Assembly: GCA_002457245.1 (NCBI GenBank)
Contig: NTJY01000001.1
Span: 32,030-96,029, forward strand
Direction: 5' to 3'
Source of the DNA: SAR92 bacterium MED-G29
Lineage (GTDB): Bacteria; Pseudomonadota; Gammaproteobacteria; Pseudomonadales; Porticoccaceae
Length of the DNA: 64,000 bases
Part shown: positions 30,681 through 39,589 of the stretch, one piece after another
Numbering within the stretch: position 1 is the stretch's first letter
Layout of the letters: each line of letters begins with the position of its first letter
Notes under the pieces: generated by a model
Told to the model about the DNA's origin: nothing
What the model saw: only the letters and a program-made list of their open reading frames with translations
The model's database searches: none
Program-made: the position numbers and the translations under genes

Positions 30681-31466
30681 TTGACTAAGATAGCGATTGT
30701 GGGAGTCAGTGGTCGCATGGGAAGGACCTTAGTCGAGGCGATATCCATGGACAATAGCGCTACTCTTGCTGGGGCCATCGATAGGCAAGATAGTTCAATG
30801 ATAGGCCGTGATATAAATAATAATCATATAGCCGTTGTCTCATCCTTGCTCGATGTAATTGATAGCATCGATGTGGTAATCGATTTTAGCTCACCGCTAG
30901 CTGCGGTTGGGAACGCGGAAATTTGCGGTCGGTTTGGAAAAAATATTGTTATAGGAACAACTGGTCTTACTTCTGAGCAAGTTCAGTGTATTAAGTCGGC
31001 AAGTAAATCCACCGCTATATGTATGTCATCAAATTTTGCAACGGGCGTTAATCTTTGCTTTAAGTTAGCCGAGATGGCGGCGTCAGCTTTGGGAGATGAT
31101 GTCGATATTGAAATCAGTGAGGCACACCACAAACACAAGCTAGATGCGCCGTCGGGAACAGCGCTAACTTTGGGTCATGTGGTGGCTAGGACTCTTGATA
31201 GAGACTTAGATCAAGTGGCGGTCTATCGTAGGCAAGGGGATATTGGTGAGAGAGATTCTAAAGCTATCGGTTTTTCATCGGTCAGGGCTGGAGACATTGT
31301 AGGAGATCACACGGTAATGTTTTCTGGCGATGGAGAGAGGGTTGAGATCACTCATAAGGCCTCTAGTAGAATGGCGTTTGCTAAAGGAGCTATAAGGGCG
31401 GCAAAGTGGCTCTCAGTTCAAGACTCAGGACTATTTGATATGCAGGATGTCTTAGGGTTGAAATAA
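30681..31466 (+). CDS. dapB: 4-hydroxy-tetrahydrodipicolinate reductase
   Basis: DapB carries out the NAD(P)H-dependent reduction step of the diaminopimelate/lysine pathway; lysA and dapF lie at 57.6-59.7 kb. It is 261 residues. The N-terminal Rossmann motif is VGVSGRMGRTL, and the family active-site segment is EISEAHHKHKLDAPSGTAL. The first codon is TTG at 30681, supported by GAGG 6 nt upstream. It follows dnaJ and precedes carA, the order known in Pseudomonas. Confidence 0.96.
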   Translation: MTKIAIVGVSGRMGRTLVEAISMDNSATLAGAIDRQDSSMIGRDINNNHIAVVSSLLDVIDSIDVVIDFSSPLAAVGNAEICGRFGKNIVIGTTGLTSEQVQCIKSASKSTAICMSSNFATGVNLCFKLAEMAASALGDDVDIEISEAHHKHKLDAPSGTALTLGHVVARTLDRDLDQVAVYRRQGDIGERDSKAIGFSSVRAGDIVGDHTVMFSGDGERVEITHKASSRMAFAKGAIRAAKWLSVQDSGLFDMQDVLGLK

Positions 31467-31503
31467 ATCTCTGTTTTTGGACTGCAATTTCATCCAACTC
31501 TAA

Positions 31504-31532
31504 TAGACAAAATATCAGCCATTCCTTATACT
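31504..31532 (+). promoter_or_regulatory. Candidate sigma70 promoter in the dapB-carA gap
   Basis: TAGACA (31504-31509), 17-nt spacer, TATACT (31527-31532): five of six matches in each hexamer with ideal spacing. The expected start is about 31538-31541, at the 5' edge of the structured element described next. It could drive a small RNA, carAB, or both. Confidence 0.5.
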
Positions 31533-31535
31533 GAG

Positions 31536-31639
31536 GTCCTAACACCGCGACAGTAAAAAGCGGTCTCGTTCTGAGAGGTTAGGACATTGGAGAATATTAT
31601 TTAAGCGAGGTGAGACGTGATGTTTCATCTCGCTTTTTT
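31536..31639 (+). ncRNA. Structured RNA element upstream of carA (candidate sRNA or leader attenuator)
   Basis: An outer 8-bp helix GTCCTAAC (31536-31543) / GTTAGGAC (31578-31585) encloses two small hairpins: ACCGC/GCGGT (31544-31548, 31560-31564) and CTC/GAG (31565-31567, 31573-31575). Together they form a compact three-way junction. After a short A/T-rich linker comes an intrinsic terminator (31603-31639). With the promoter at 31504-31532 this looks like a complete transcription unit of about 100 nt. One caution: the predicted start falls inside the 5' arm of the outer helix, so the start may be slightly earlier or the transcript may come from dapB readthrough. I do not recognise an RNA family. 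Confidence 0.4.
31603..31639 (+). terminator. Intrinsic terminator upstream of carA
   Basis: AAGCGAGGTGA (31603-31613) pairs with TCATCTCGCTT (31625-31635), with one G-T pair, and is followed by a run of six T (31634-31639). It lies 137 nt after dapB and 100 nt before carA. It either ends dapB transcripts and the candidate small RNA or attenuates carAB. Confidence 0.85.
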
Positions 31640-31688
31640 GCAAATAAGTCTACCAGCCAATTCAGAGATAATAAATTTTAGATCAATC

Positions 31689-31738
31689 ATTTAGGTGGTT
31701 GCTATCTAAAAAGCCAACGTCAATTATTTAGGAGGTTG
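31689..31738 (+). repeat. Near-identical 13-bp direct repeats before carA
   Basis: ATTTAGGTGGTTG (31689-31701) and ATTTAGGAGGTTG (31726-31738) differ at one base and are spaced 37 bp start to start. The second copy contains the carA ribosome-binding site GGAGG. The first could serve a 10-codon mini-ORF (TTG at 31699, stop TAG at 31729-31731) whose stop overlaps the second copy. Confidence 0.6.
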
Positions 31739-31739
31739 T

Positions 31740-32897
31740 GTGAATTCCCAGACTAATCGGGAAGCCGTGCTTGCGCTAGCGGACGGAACAATTTTCAGGG
31801 GGGTTGCAATTGGAGCATCAGGACTCTCCGTTGGTGAAGTGGTTTTTAATACCGCCCTGACAGGTTATCAAGAAATTTTAACTGACCCTTCCTATGCCCG
31901 CCAAATCGTTACTCTAACCTACCCACACATTGGAAATGTTGGAACGAATATTAATGATGAGGAATCAGATTCCATCTGGTCAGCAGGGCTTGTTATCAGA
32001 GATTTGCCGCTATTGGCTTCAAATTTTCGCAGTGAATGCAGGCTAGATGACTACTTAAAACGACATAATATTTTGGGTATCGCAGATGTAGATACTCGCA
32101 AGCTAACACGGCTTCTCAGACGAACTGGTGCTCAAAGCGGATGTATCATGGCAGGAGATATTGATATTGATAAAGCAATTAATGCCGCGAGAGAATTTTG
32201 TGGGTTAAAGGGCTTAGATCTGGCAAAGGAGGTCACAACTAGTGCGATCTATTCTTGGTCTGAGCATAGTTGGGATCTCAATGAGGGTCACCAGTCTCAG
32301 ATCCCAAGCGATAATAAATATAAGGTTGTCGCTTATGATTTTGGCGTTAAAAAAAATATACTCAGGATGCTGGTTGATAGAAATTGTGAGCTTCAGGTTG
32401 TGCCAGCGCGGACTAGTGGTGAAGATGTTTTAGCAATGCAGCCTGATGGAGTTTTTCTATCCAATGGACCGGGTGATCCTGAACCATGTGATTATGCAAT
32501 AGAGGCTATCCAAGAGTTATTGGAGGCAGGAATCCCCATATTCGGAATTTGTTTGGGTCATCAATTATTGGCTCTTGCATCTGGAGCAAAGACAATAAAA
32601 ATGAAATTTGGTCATCACGGAGCTAACCATCCGGTAGATGATATCCAAAATAATATTGTGATGATTACTAGTCAGAACCACGGATTCGCGGTAGATGAGG
32701 AAAGTCTTCCTGAGAATCTCACTGCCACTCATCGGTCTCTATTTGATGGATCTTTGCAAGGGATCCATCGTACAGACAAACCAGCCTTCAGTTTTCAGGG
32801 GCATCCAGAGGCTAGCCCTGGTCCTCATGACGCAGCCCCTCTTTTTGATCATTTCATCGATTTAATGGAGGGAAGCTGTGGAGCGTCTGTGGAGTAG
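31740..32897 (+). CDS. carA: Carbamoyl-phosphate synthase small subunit
   Basis: CarA is the glutamine amidotransferase subunit that channels ammonia to CarB, making carbamoyl phosphate for arginine and pyrimidine synthesis. It is 385 residues. The N-terminal CarA domain ([13 protein letters not shown], then [16 protein letters not shown] cited in part) precedes a class I glutaminase with catalytic Cys271 in FGICLGHQ and a later [10 protein letters not shown] supplying His and Glu. Translation starts at GTG with GGAGG 4 nt upstream. carB starts 2 nt after its stop. Confidence 0.97.
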   Translation: MNSQTNREAVLALADGTIFRGVAIGASGLSVGEVVFNTALTGYQEILTDPSYARQIVTLTYPHIGNVGTNINDEESDSIWSAGLVIRDLPLLASNFRSECRLDDYLKRHNILGIADVDTRKLTRLLRRTGAQSGCIMAGDIDIDKAINAAREFCGLKGLDLAKEVTTSAIYSWSEHSWDLNEGHQSQIPSDNKYKVVAYDFGVKKNILRMLVDRNCELQVVPARTSGEDVLAMQPDGVFLSNGPGDPEPCDYAIEAIQELLEAGIPIFGICLGHQLLALASGAKTIKMKFGHHGANHPVDDIQNNIVMITSQNHGFAVDEESLPENLTATHRSLFDGSLQGIHRTDKPAFSFQGHPEASPGPHDAAPLFDHFIDLMEGSCGASVE

Positions 32898-32899
32898 CT

Positions 32900-35800
32900 A
32901 TGCCTAAAAGGACCGATATAAAAAGTATACTTATCTTGGGCGCTGGACCAATAATTATTGGTCAGGCTTGTGAATTTGATTATTCCGGTGCACAAGCTTG
33001 TAAGGCGCTGAGAGAGGAGGGGTTCAAAGTAATATTAGTGAACTCTAATCCGGCTACGATAATGACAGATCCCTCTATGGCCGATGCCACCTATATTGAA
33101 CCGGTGGAGTGGAAGACAGTATCCAAAATTATTGAAAAAGAGCGTCCTGATGCGTTGCTTCCGACTATGGGAGGTCAAACTGCACTCAATTGCGCACTTG
33201 ATCTTGCCAAACATGGTGTTTTAGATCAGTACTCTGTTGAGATGATTGGCGCCAATGCGGATGCTATTGACAAAGCCGAGGATCGAGAACGCTTTGATAA
33301 GGCGATGAAAGCAATTGGTTTGAGTACTCCTAACTCTGGAATTGCCCATAGTATGGAGGAGGCATCGCAGATTTCAGATCGTTTTGGATTCCCTTGTATC
33401 ATAAGACCCTCTTTTACTATGGGTGGATCTGGTGGTGGTATTGCTTACAACCGAGAAGAGTTTGAAACCATATGCTTAAGGGGTTTAGATCTCTCTCCCA
33501 CTAGTGAACTTTTAATTGATGAGTCGCTAATTGGCTGGAAAGAGTTCGAAATGGAGGTGGTGAGAGATCGGAAGGACAACTGCATAATTGTTTGTGCTAT
33601 CGAGAATCTGGATCCAATGGGAATTCACACAGGTGATTCCATTACAGTTGCGCCAGCCCAAACTCTTACTGATAAAGAATATCAAATTATGCGCAATGCA
33701 TCGATTAAGGTACTGCGTGAGATTGGTGTAGAAACTGGCGGGTCAAATGTGCAATTTGCGGTGAATCCTGAGGATGGTCGTTTAATTGTCATTGAAATGA
33801 ACCCTCGTGTGTCTCGATCTTCTGCTTTGGCTTCAAAGGCTACCGGATTTCCTATAGCCCGAGTGGCAGCAAAGCTTGCTGTTGGGTATACCCTTAATGA
33901 GCTACAAAATGAAATTACTGGGGGCGCAACACCAGCGTCTTTTGAGCCGAGTATTGATTATGTGGTTACTAAGATCCCTCGATTCGCCTTTGAGAAATTT
34001 AATCAGGCTGACCAAACATTGACCACACAAATGAAATCAGTTGGTGAAGTGATGGCAATTGGTAGAACATTCCAAGAATCTATGCAAAAAGCTTTGAGAG
34101 GGTTAGAGGTGGGTGTGTCAGGATTCGATCCATTCTTGGATGTGAGCGATGAGGATCATTCCAAGGTTCTCTATAATCAGCTAGCTGAGGCAGGTCCCGA
34201 TCGAATTTGGTACCTAGCGGATGCATTTCGTCAGAGCATGTCTCTTGATGAGATATTTAACATTACAAAGATCGATCCGTGGTTTTTGGCTCAGATTCAA
34301 GATCTTGTGGCTGAGGAGTTAGCTCTAAAGAACACATCCTTATCAAATGTTGACGAAAAATTATTATATCGACTGAAGAGGAAGGGTTTTTCAGATAAGA
34401 GATTGGCAGATATCCTAAAATGTTCAGAAACTGAGGTTCGTGAGCGTCGACATCAGTTTAATCTCCATCCTGTTTATAAGCGAGTAGATACCTGTGCAGC
34501 TGAGTTCTCAACTGAGACGGCCTATATGTATTCAACATATGAAGAGGAATGCGAGGCTGAGCCTAGTGATAGAGATAAAATCCTCGTGCTTGGTGGAGGC
34601 CCCAATCGAATTGGGCAGGGTATTGAGTTTGATTATTGTTGTGTTCACGCGGCTCTCGCTATGCGTGAGGATGGCTACGAAACGATTATGGTCAATTGCA
34701 ATCCTGAGACTGTGTCTACTGATTATGATACCTCAGATCGTCTATTTTTTGAGCCAGTGACGTTGGAAGATGTTTTAGAAATTGTTCGACTTGAGAAGCC
34801 GGTAGGTGTCATTGTTCAGTTTGGCGGTCAGACTCCACTGAAACTTGCTCGAGCCTTGGAGGCAGAGGGTGTTCCAATCATTGGAACTACACCAGATGCG
34901 ATTGATCGAGCGGAAGATAGAGAACGTTTCCAGCAGATGATCGATAAATTGGGGTTACTTCAACCAATGAATGCCACTGCAAGGAGCGCTGATGAGGCGG
35001 AAATTCTTGCTAAAAAGATAGGCTATCCATTGGTAGTGCGGCCATCTTATGTGTTGGGTGGGCGTGCTATGGAAATTGTCTATAAACAGGAAGAGCTCCG
35101 CCAGTACATGAAGACAGCTGTCCAAGTTTCGGATGATTCCCCTGTGCTATTGGATTTCTTTTTGCCTAACGCTATCGAGATGGATGTTGATGCAATAAGC
35201 GATGGCGATCATGTAGTTATCGGAGCAATCATGCAACATATCGAACAGGCCGGCATTCACTCTGGTGATTCGGCGTGTTCACTACCTCCCTACAGTCTTA
35301 GCGAGAGTGTTCAGAATCAGATGAGAGATATTTGCAAAAAAATGGCTCAAGAGTTAGGTGTTCGCGGACTAATGAATGTCCAGCTTGCTTTGCAGGATGA
35401 CAAAATATACGTGATCGAGGTTAATCCACGCGCATCGCGAACAATTCCCTTCGTTTCTAAATGCATCGGCACCTCGCTGGCGAAAATAGCAGCTCGCTGC
35501 ATGGTTGGGCAGTCGCTAGCTGATCAAGGCTTTACAAAAGAGATCATCCCATCATACTTCAGTGTGAAAGAAGCGGTTTTCCCGTTTAATAAATTCCCAG
35601 GTATTGATCCGATCCTTGGGCCTGAAATGAAGTCAACAGGAGAAGTAATGGGCGTCGGGCAAACATTTGCAGAGGCTTATGGTAAGGCGGAGTTGGGAGC
35701 TAGTGATGAAATTCCAGTCAGCGGGAGTGCGTTTTTGAGTGTTAGGGAGAGAGATAAGCACTCTGTTGCAGAACTTGCAAAGAAATTACTTGATTTAGAT

Positions 35801-36118
35801 TTTAGATTGGTTGCGACAAAGGGTACAGCTGCGATCATCCAGCAAGCGGGATTAGAGGTTGAGTTAGTTAATAAGGTTAAAGAGGGACGGCCTCATATTG
35901 TTGATATGATCAAAAGTGATAAGATCAATCTTATTGTTAACACCACTGAAGGTCGGCAAGCTATTTCTGACTCATCAACGATTCGCTCTAGTGCCGAACA
36001 GCATCGGGTGTACTATACGACGACTATGGCTGGCGGTAATGCGGTCTGTGAGGCTCTGGAGTTTGGTGGAGACATTCAGGTGAGAAGTTTGCAAGAGTTG
36101 CATGGAGATATTAATTGA
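32900..36118 (+). CDS. carB: Carbamoyl-phosphate synthase large subunit
   Basis: CarB makes carbamoyl phosphate from bicarbonate, ATP and ammonia. It is 1072 residues with two homologous ATP-grasp halves. Each half opens with a similar glycine-rich motif ([20 protein letters not shown] region near residue 10; [18 protein letters not shown] near 557, cited by [11 protein letters not shown]). An oligomerisation domain lies between, and a C-terminal MGS-like allosteric domain starts at about 935 (ornithine/UMP/IMP binding in the family). The stop overlaps the greA start by 1 nt. In Pseudomonas a small gene lies between carA and carB; here there is none. Confidence 0.98.
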   Translation: MPKRTDIKSILILGAGPIIIGQACEFDYSGAQACKALREEGFKVILVNSNPATIMTDPSMADATYIEPVEWKTVSKIIEKERPDALLPTMGGQTALNCALDLAKHGVLDQYSVEMIGANADAIDKAEDRERFDKAMKAIGLSTPNSGIAHSMEEASQISDRFGFPCIIRPSFTMGGSGGGIAYNREEFETICLRGLDLSPTSELLIDESLIGWKEFEMEVVRDRKDNCIIVCAIENLDPMGIHTGDSITVAPAQTLTDKEYQIMRNASIKVLREIGVETGGSNVQFAVNPEDGRLIVIEMNPRVSRSSALASKATGFPIARVAAKLAVGYTLNELQNEITGGATPASFEPSIDYVVTKIPRFAFEKFNQADQTLTTQMKSVGEVMAIGRTFQESMQKALRGLEVGVSGFDPFLDVSDEDHSKVLYNQLAEAGPDRIWYLADAFRQSMSLDEIFNITKIDPWFLAQIQDLVAEELALKNTSLSNVDEKLLYRLKRKGFSDKRLADILKCSETEVRERRHQFNLHPVYKRVDTCAAEFSTETAYMYSTYEEECEAEPSDRDKILVLGGGPNRIGQGIEFDYCCVHAALAMREDGYETIMVNCNPETVSTDYDTSDRLFFEPVTLEDVLEIVRLEKPVGVIVQFGGQTPLKLARALEAEGVPIIGTTPDAIDRAEDRERFQQMIDKLGLLQPMNATARSADEAEILAKKIGYPLVVRPSYVLGGRAMEIVYKQEELRQYMKTAVQVSDDSPVLLDFFLPNAIEMDVDAISDGDHVVIGAIMQHIEQAGIHSGDSACSLPPYSLSESVQNQMRDICKKMAQELGVRGLMNVQLALQDDKIYVIEVNPRASRTIPFVSKCIGTSLAKIAARCMVGQSLADQGFTKEIIPSYFSVKEAVFPFNKFPGIDPILGPEMKSTGEVMGVGQTFAEAYGKAELGASDEIPVSGSAFLSVRERDKHSVAELAKKLLDLDFRLVATKGTAAIIQQAGLEVELVNKVKEGRPHIVDMIKSDKINLIVNTTEGRQAISDSSTIRSSAEQHRVYYTTTMAGGNAVCEALEFGGDIQVRSLQELHGDIN

Positions 36119-36594
36119 TGCAGAAAACTGCGATGACCATAAATGGTGAATTGGCGCTCAGAGAAGAGTTAGAGCATTTAATTAAAGTTGTACGTCCAAG
36201 TATTGTTGATGCCATTGCAACAGCCAGGGAGCACGGTGATCTTAAAGAGAACGCTGAGTATCACGCTGCAAGAGAGCAGCAAAGTTTTGCTGAAGGACGA
36301 ATTCAAGATATTGAAGGTAAACTATCCAATGCGCAGGTCATTGATATTTCTAGTATGCCACAAGGTGACCGTGTTATTTTTGGATCATTGGTGACTATTA
36401 TTAATATGGACACCGAGCAATCGACCACTTATAGAATTGTTGGTGATGATGAGGCCGATGTAAAGGCTGGTAAAGTCTCTTACCAATCTCCGATAGCTCG
36501 GGCTTTAATTAGTAAGGAAATCGGCGATGTTGTGGTCGTGAAGGCCCCAGGTGGAGACGTCGAATATGAAATAGATGACGTGGTTTATAGCTAG
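36118..36594 (+). CDS. greA: Transcription elongation factor GreA
   Basis: GreA rescues backtracked RNA polymerase by stimulating transcript cleavage. It is 158 residues from the ATG at 36118: an N-terminal coiled coil with the acidic tip ARE(H)[16 protein letters not shown] (cited by [12 protein letters not shown]) and a C-terminal FKBP-like domain. I prefer the ATG in TGATG overlapping the carB stop (GGAG 10 nt upstream) to a TTG one codon earlier. Its 3' end overlaps the argF stop codon by 4 nt (CTAG). Confidence 0.95.
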   Translation: MQKTAMTINGELALREELEHLIKVVRPSIVDAIATAREHGDLKENAEYHAAREQQSFAEGRIQDIEGKLSNAQVIDISSMPQGDRVIFGSLVTIINMDTEQSTTYRIVGDDEADVKAGKVSYQSPIARALISKEIGDVVVVKAPGGDVEYEIDDVVYS

Positions 36595-37499
36595 GTTGGG
36601 TTTAATAAGAAAGCCATTAGAGCCTTTTGAGCATGCAGTCGGTTTTCCGCCTCATCCCACACAACCGAGATAGTTTGATCCTCTAATAATTCCTCTGATA
36701 CTTCCTCTCCTCTGTGCGCGGGTAAGCAATGCATAAACAAGGCATCAGATTTTGCAGATTTCATTAAGGCATGATCGACAAGAAATCCAGAGAAATCTTT
36801 AAGCCTTGCTTGTTGTTGGTCCTCTTGTCCCATTGAAGCAAATACATCAGTAGTGACTAAATCAGCGTTCTTAACTGCTAAGTTAGGGTCATGCATAATC
36901 CTTATTAAGTTATTTTTTCTCGAGATCAAGGTGGATTTTGGCGCATATCCAACTGGGCAGGCTATATTCAGTTTAAAATTTAGAATCGAAGCTGCATTGA
37001 TCCAAGAATTACACATATTGTTTCCGTCACCAATCCATGCAACTGTTTTCCCCTCAATAGAACCGCGATGCTCAGCATAGGTTTGAATATCGGCTAACAA
37101 CTGACAGGGATGATAGTCATCAGTCAATGCATTGATCACTGGCACACTTGAAAATTTTGCAAAGCGCTCCACACTGCTATGATCAAATGTTCTGATCATT
37201 ATAAGATCAACCATTCTGGAGATAACTCTTGCCGAATCCTCAATAGGTTCACCTCGTCCTAATTGTGTGTCACTAGGAGAGAGAAAGAGTGCAGCTCCCC
37301 CTAACTGAGTCATCCCCGCCTCAAATGATACTCTAGTGCGGGTGGAGGACTTGTCAAAAATCATGGCAAGTACTTTCCCATTAAAGATGGGCTCTTGAAT
37401 ATTCGCTTTATGAGTTGCCTTCATTTCGATTGCTAGATCAATGATCTGATTTAACTCGTCTTTGCTTAGGTCTCTCAGTGTCAAAAAATGTCTTATCAT
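36591..37499 (-). CDS. argF: Ornithine carbamoyltransferase, anabolic
   Basis: ArgF makes citrulline from ornithine and carbamoyl phosphate, using the CarAB product encoded next door. It is 302 residues. The carbamoyl-phosphate-binding [20 protein letters not shown] and the ornithine-loop [10 protein letters not shown] are all present. It is the second gene of an argD-argF operon, 12 nt after argD. It converges on greA with overlapping stops and no terminator in between, so some antisense overlap of the 3' ends is likely. Confidence 0.96.
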   Translation of the reverse strand: MIRHFLTLRDLSKDELNQIIDLAIEMKATHKANIQEPIFNGKVLAMIFDKSSTRTRVSFEAGMTQLGGAALFLSPSDTQLGRGEPIEDSARVISRMVDLIMIRTFDHSSVERFAKFSSVPVINALTDDYHPCQLLADIQTYAEHRGSIEGKTVAWIGDGNNMCNSWINAASILNFKLNIACPVGYAPKSTLISRKNNLIRIMHDPNLAVKNADLVTTDVFASMGQEDQQQARLKDFSGFLVDHALMKSAKSDALFMHCLPAHRGEEVSEELLEDQTISVVWDEAENRLHAQKALMAFLLNPT

Positions 37500-37511
37500 G
37501 AGGCTTCTCTG

Positions 37512-38693
37512 CTATTTGTTGAGTTCGATATTTTTAATCAATGGAACCAGAGTACTTATAAGCATATCGACATCATCATCACTAAAAATCATTGGAGGTA
37601 AAAGCCTTATAACTGAATCAGCAGTAACATTAATTATCAAACCCTGCTCCATCGCGGCAGAGAATAATTCTTTACAGGGCCTGTCTAACTCAATTCCTAT
37701 CATACAACCTAAGCCTCGTATCTCCCTAACATGAGAAACATCACAGAGTTCCCTTTTAAAGCCACTTATTACACGTTCACCTATGCTTGTTGCTTTGGCT
37801 AATAAGTTTTCATGTTCAATGCTCTCAATAGTGGCTAGAGCTGCAGCGCAGGCCAAAGGGTTTCCCCCAAAGGTAGATCCATGGTTGCCAGGCTGCATTA
37901 AATGCGCTGCCTGGCCTGAGGCTAGACATGCTCCAATTGGTACTCCGTTTCCAAGTCCTTTTGATGTGGTAACTACATCTGGAATAATGTCTGAGTGTTG
38001 ATAGCAAAAGTAACGACCAGTTCGCCCATTACCTGTTTGCACTTCATCAAGCATGAGTAACCAATCTCTAGAATCACAAAACTCCCTGAGTTCTTTGAGA
38101 TAGTTTGCTGATGGGACTCTGATGCCTCCCTCACCTTGAATTGGCTCAACAAAAACGGCACATATGTTAGCGTTGTTATCGGCTATTTTTTGCAGGGCTG
38201 CTATATCATCGAAAGGCCCTCGAGCAAATCCGCTAACTAGAGGTTCGAATCCCGCTTGCACTCGGCGACCTCCAGAAGCACTAATAGTCGCCAAAGTTCT
38301 TCCGTGGAATGCATTATCCATCACCAATACAGTCGGGAGTTTCAAGCCTTTCTTCTGTCCGAATAGGCGCGCTATTTTAATAGCTGCCTCATTGGCTTCA
38401 GCGCCAGAATTACCAAAAAATACTGTTTCCATCCCAGAGATATCGCAGAGTTTTTCAGCTAAAAGCTCTTGATTGGGCACTGAGAAAAAATTTGAACAGT
38501 GCACTAAAGTGTCAGACTGAGAAGTTATAGCCTCACCAATAGCCTGATGAGAATGACCAAGGCCACAAACGGCAATACCTGATAGAGCATCTAAATACTT
38601 ATTTCCTTCATCATCCCAGAGCCACACACCTTCACCCTTGACTAGCTTGGCAGCACGATCACCATAGGTATTCATAAGGGCTTTAGTTGTCAT
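37512..38693 (-). CDS. argD: Acetylornithine aminotransferase
   Basis: ArgD is a PLP-dependent class III aminotransferase acting on N-acetylornithine; many also serve as succinyl-diaminopimelate aminotransferase (DapC). It is 393 residues. Landmarks are LMNTYGDRAAKLVKGEG near the start, FFGNSGAEANEAAIKIAR, the cofactor Asp in LLMLDEVQTGNGRTG, and the PLP lysine in TSKGLGNGVPIGA. An AGAGAGG ribosome-binding site lies about 11 nt upstream, and a terminator hairpin lies 40 nt further up in the same strand's leader. Confidence 0.95.
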   Translation of the reverse strand: MTTKALMNTYGDRAAKLVKGEGVWLWDDEGNKYLDALSGIAVCGLGHSHQAIGEAITSQSDTLVHCSNFFSVPNQELLAEKLCDISGMETVFFGNSGAEANEAAIKIARLFGQKKGLKLPTVLVMDNAFHGRTLATISASGGRRVQAGFEPLVSGFARGPFDDIAALQKIADNNANICAVFVEPIQGEGGIRVPSANYLKELREFCDSRDWLLMLDEVQTGNGRTGRYFCYQHSDIIPDVVTTSKGLGNGVPIGACLASGQAAHLMQPGNHGSTFGGNPLACAAALATIESIEHENLLAKATSIGERVISGFKRELCDVSHVREIRGLGCMIGIELDRPCKELFSAAMEQGLIINVTADSVIRLLPPMIFSDDDVDMLISTLVPLIKNIELNK

Positions 38694-38715
38694 AACTAGA
38701 CAAATCCTCTCTGCA

Positions 38716-38733
38716 TATTCCGGTTCCGGAATA
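38716..38733 (-). promoter_or_regulatory. Perfect 8-bp palindrome in the argD leader
   Basis: TATTCCGG-TT-CCGGAATA (38716-38733) is an inverted repeat just upstream of the argD ribosome-binding site and immediately downstream of the terminator hairpin on the minus strand. It could be a protein operator or an RNA hairpin that affects argD translation. No regulator is identified. Confidence 0.45.
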
Positions 38734-38755
38734 AAAAAAGGCAGCGGTGCTGCCT
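38733..38755 (-). terminator. Intrinsic terminator (attenuator-like) in the argD leader
   Basis: On the minus strand AGGCAGC-ACC-GCTGCCT is followed by a run of T (38733-38739 as A on plus). No minus-strand gene lies between it and position 46.5 kb, so it does not serve an upstream gene. It therefore sits in the argD 5' leader. Attenuation of argD-argF is inferred. Confidence 0.75.
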
Positions 38756-38772
38756 CTACTAAACGAACGATA

Positions 38773-38801
38773 ATACTATATTGGATTTATATTGCTGGCA
38801 A
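38773..38801 (-). promoter_or_regulatory. Candidate argD promoter
   Basis: On the minus strand TTGCCA (38801-38796), a 17-nt spacer and TAGTAT (38778-38773). A start near 38766 would place the terminator hairpin only about 10 nt into the transcript, which is unusually close for efficient intrinsic termination, so another upstream start is possible. Confidence 0.35.
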
Positions 38802-38953
38802 GGTTGCTCCACATGTTGATAACCCTTACCTACATTACATATCAGTAATTTTTGTTGCAAAAGATATCACTAATAATTGTTACAGAGAGGTTTACTCATG
38901 GCGTAAAGAGTTTAAAATGAACAGCGTACTCCACATTACAGGTAGATAGTCAG

Positions 38954-39280
38954 ATGGAAATTATGGAAACCATTCGTGATCAGGTTGAAAACAATGCGGT
39001 GCTTCTATATATGAAGGGATCCCCAAATCAGCCTCAATGTGGCTTTTCTGCAAGGACAGTGCAGTCCTTAATGGAGTGCGGCCATCGCTTTGCTTATGTA
39101 GACATTTTGTCTAATCCAGAGATAAGGGCCAACCTCCCCGCATTTGCAAATTGGCCTACCTTTCCTCAGCTTTGGGTCTCGGGAGAGCTAATAGGTGGTT
39201 GTGATATTGTTACTGAGATGCACGAAAAAGGTGAACTTAAGCAACTCATTGACGATTCACTTGCCGACACCAGCTCCTGA
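38954..39280 (+). CDS. grxD: Monothiol glutaredoxin Grx4
   Basis: GrxD is a CGFS-type monothiol glutaredoxin that binds a bridging [2Fe-2S] cluster, usually with BolA-family proteins such as IbaG (1884-2123). It is 108 residues. The active site CGFS starts at Cys29 in QPQCGFSAR; the glutathione/cluster loop WPTFPQLWVSGELIGGCDI is present (cited by WPTFPQLWV and GGCDI). It sits directly upstream of a Fur-controlled iron cassette, although a 309-nt gap and a separate promoter indicate independent transcription. Confidence 0.95.
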   Translation: MEIMETIRDQVENNAVLLYMKGSPNQPQCGFSARTVQSLMECGHRFAYVDILSNPEIRANLPAFANWPTFPQLWVSGELIGGCDIVTEMHEKGELKQLIDDSLADTSS

Positions 39281-39400
39281 TAGTTAAGACCTAGCTGCAC
39301 GAGACCGTAGATGTTTTTGATCCTAACGGCCCTCCGACAAGATCCCACTCTAGTCACCCACTTACTGATTTTTTGTAAGACTAAAACTCCTCACAAATAT

Positions 39401-39461
39401 TGCGAATGATAATAATTCTTATTATTATTGACATGGTTAATAAGACTCATTATCATTCGCA
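39401..39461 (+). promoter_or_regulatory. Paired Fur boxes
   Basis: TGCGAATGATAAT (39401-39413) and ATTATCATTCGCA (39449-39461) form a perfect 13-bp inverted repeat. Each arm carries the GATAAT half-site of the Fur box, and the left arm continues into AATTCTTATTAT, approximating a full 19-bp box. Together they bracket the promoter at 39428-39456. The rest of the 39281-39589 gap shows only a weak GTAAG-type hairpin after grxD (about 39351-39382). Confidence 0.88.
39428..39456 (+). promoter_or_regulatory. Fur-controlled sigma70 promoter of the iron cassette
   Basis: A consensus -35 TTGACA (39428-39433), 17-nt spacer and -10 TATCAT (39451-39456). The -10 overlaps the right-hand Fur arm, so Fe-Fur binding would block polymerase. 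The predicted start near 39463 leaves a leader of about 125 nt before the first lipoprotein gene. Confidence 0.85.
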
Positions 39462-39589
39462 TCGGAATTTATTGAAGCGTTAGTAACTAGAGAAGCAATG
39501 GCACATTTTTGTGCGTCTGTGCCTGCTATCGAGAACGCATTCTTAACGAACATCAATTTACTGAAGTTATACAATTTAAAGGAATAGTC

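Noticed and set aside
31536-31585. Three-way junction as a hammerhead ribozyme or purine riboswitch
   Set aside because: The conserved hammerhead core (CUGAnGA, GAAA) and the purine-riboswitch junction nucleotides are absent.
38954-39280. grxD as first gene of the Fur-controlled operon
   Set aside because: The Fur-bracketed promoter lies downstream of grxD, and a 309-nt gap separates it from the lipoprotein gene.
39509-39589. Upstream in-frame ATG that would extend the DUF4856 lipoprotein by 27 residues
   Set aside because: It would bury the lipoprotein signal peptide. The ATG at 39590 has AAAGGA and starts a proper signal.
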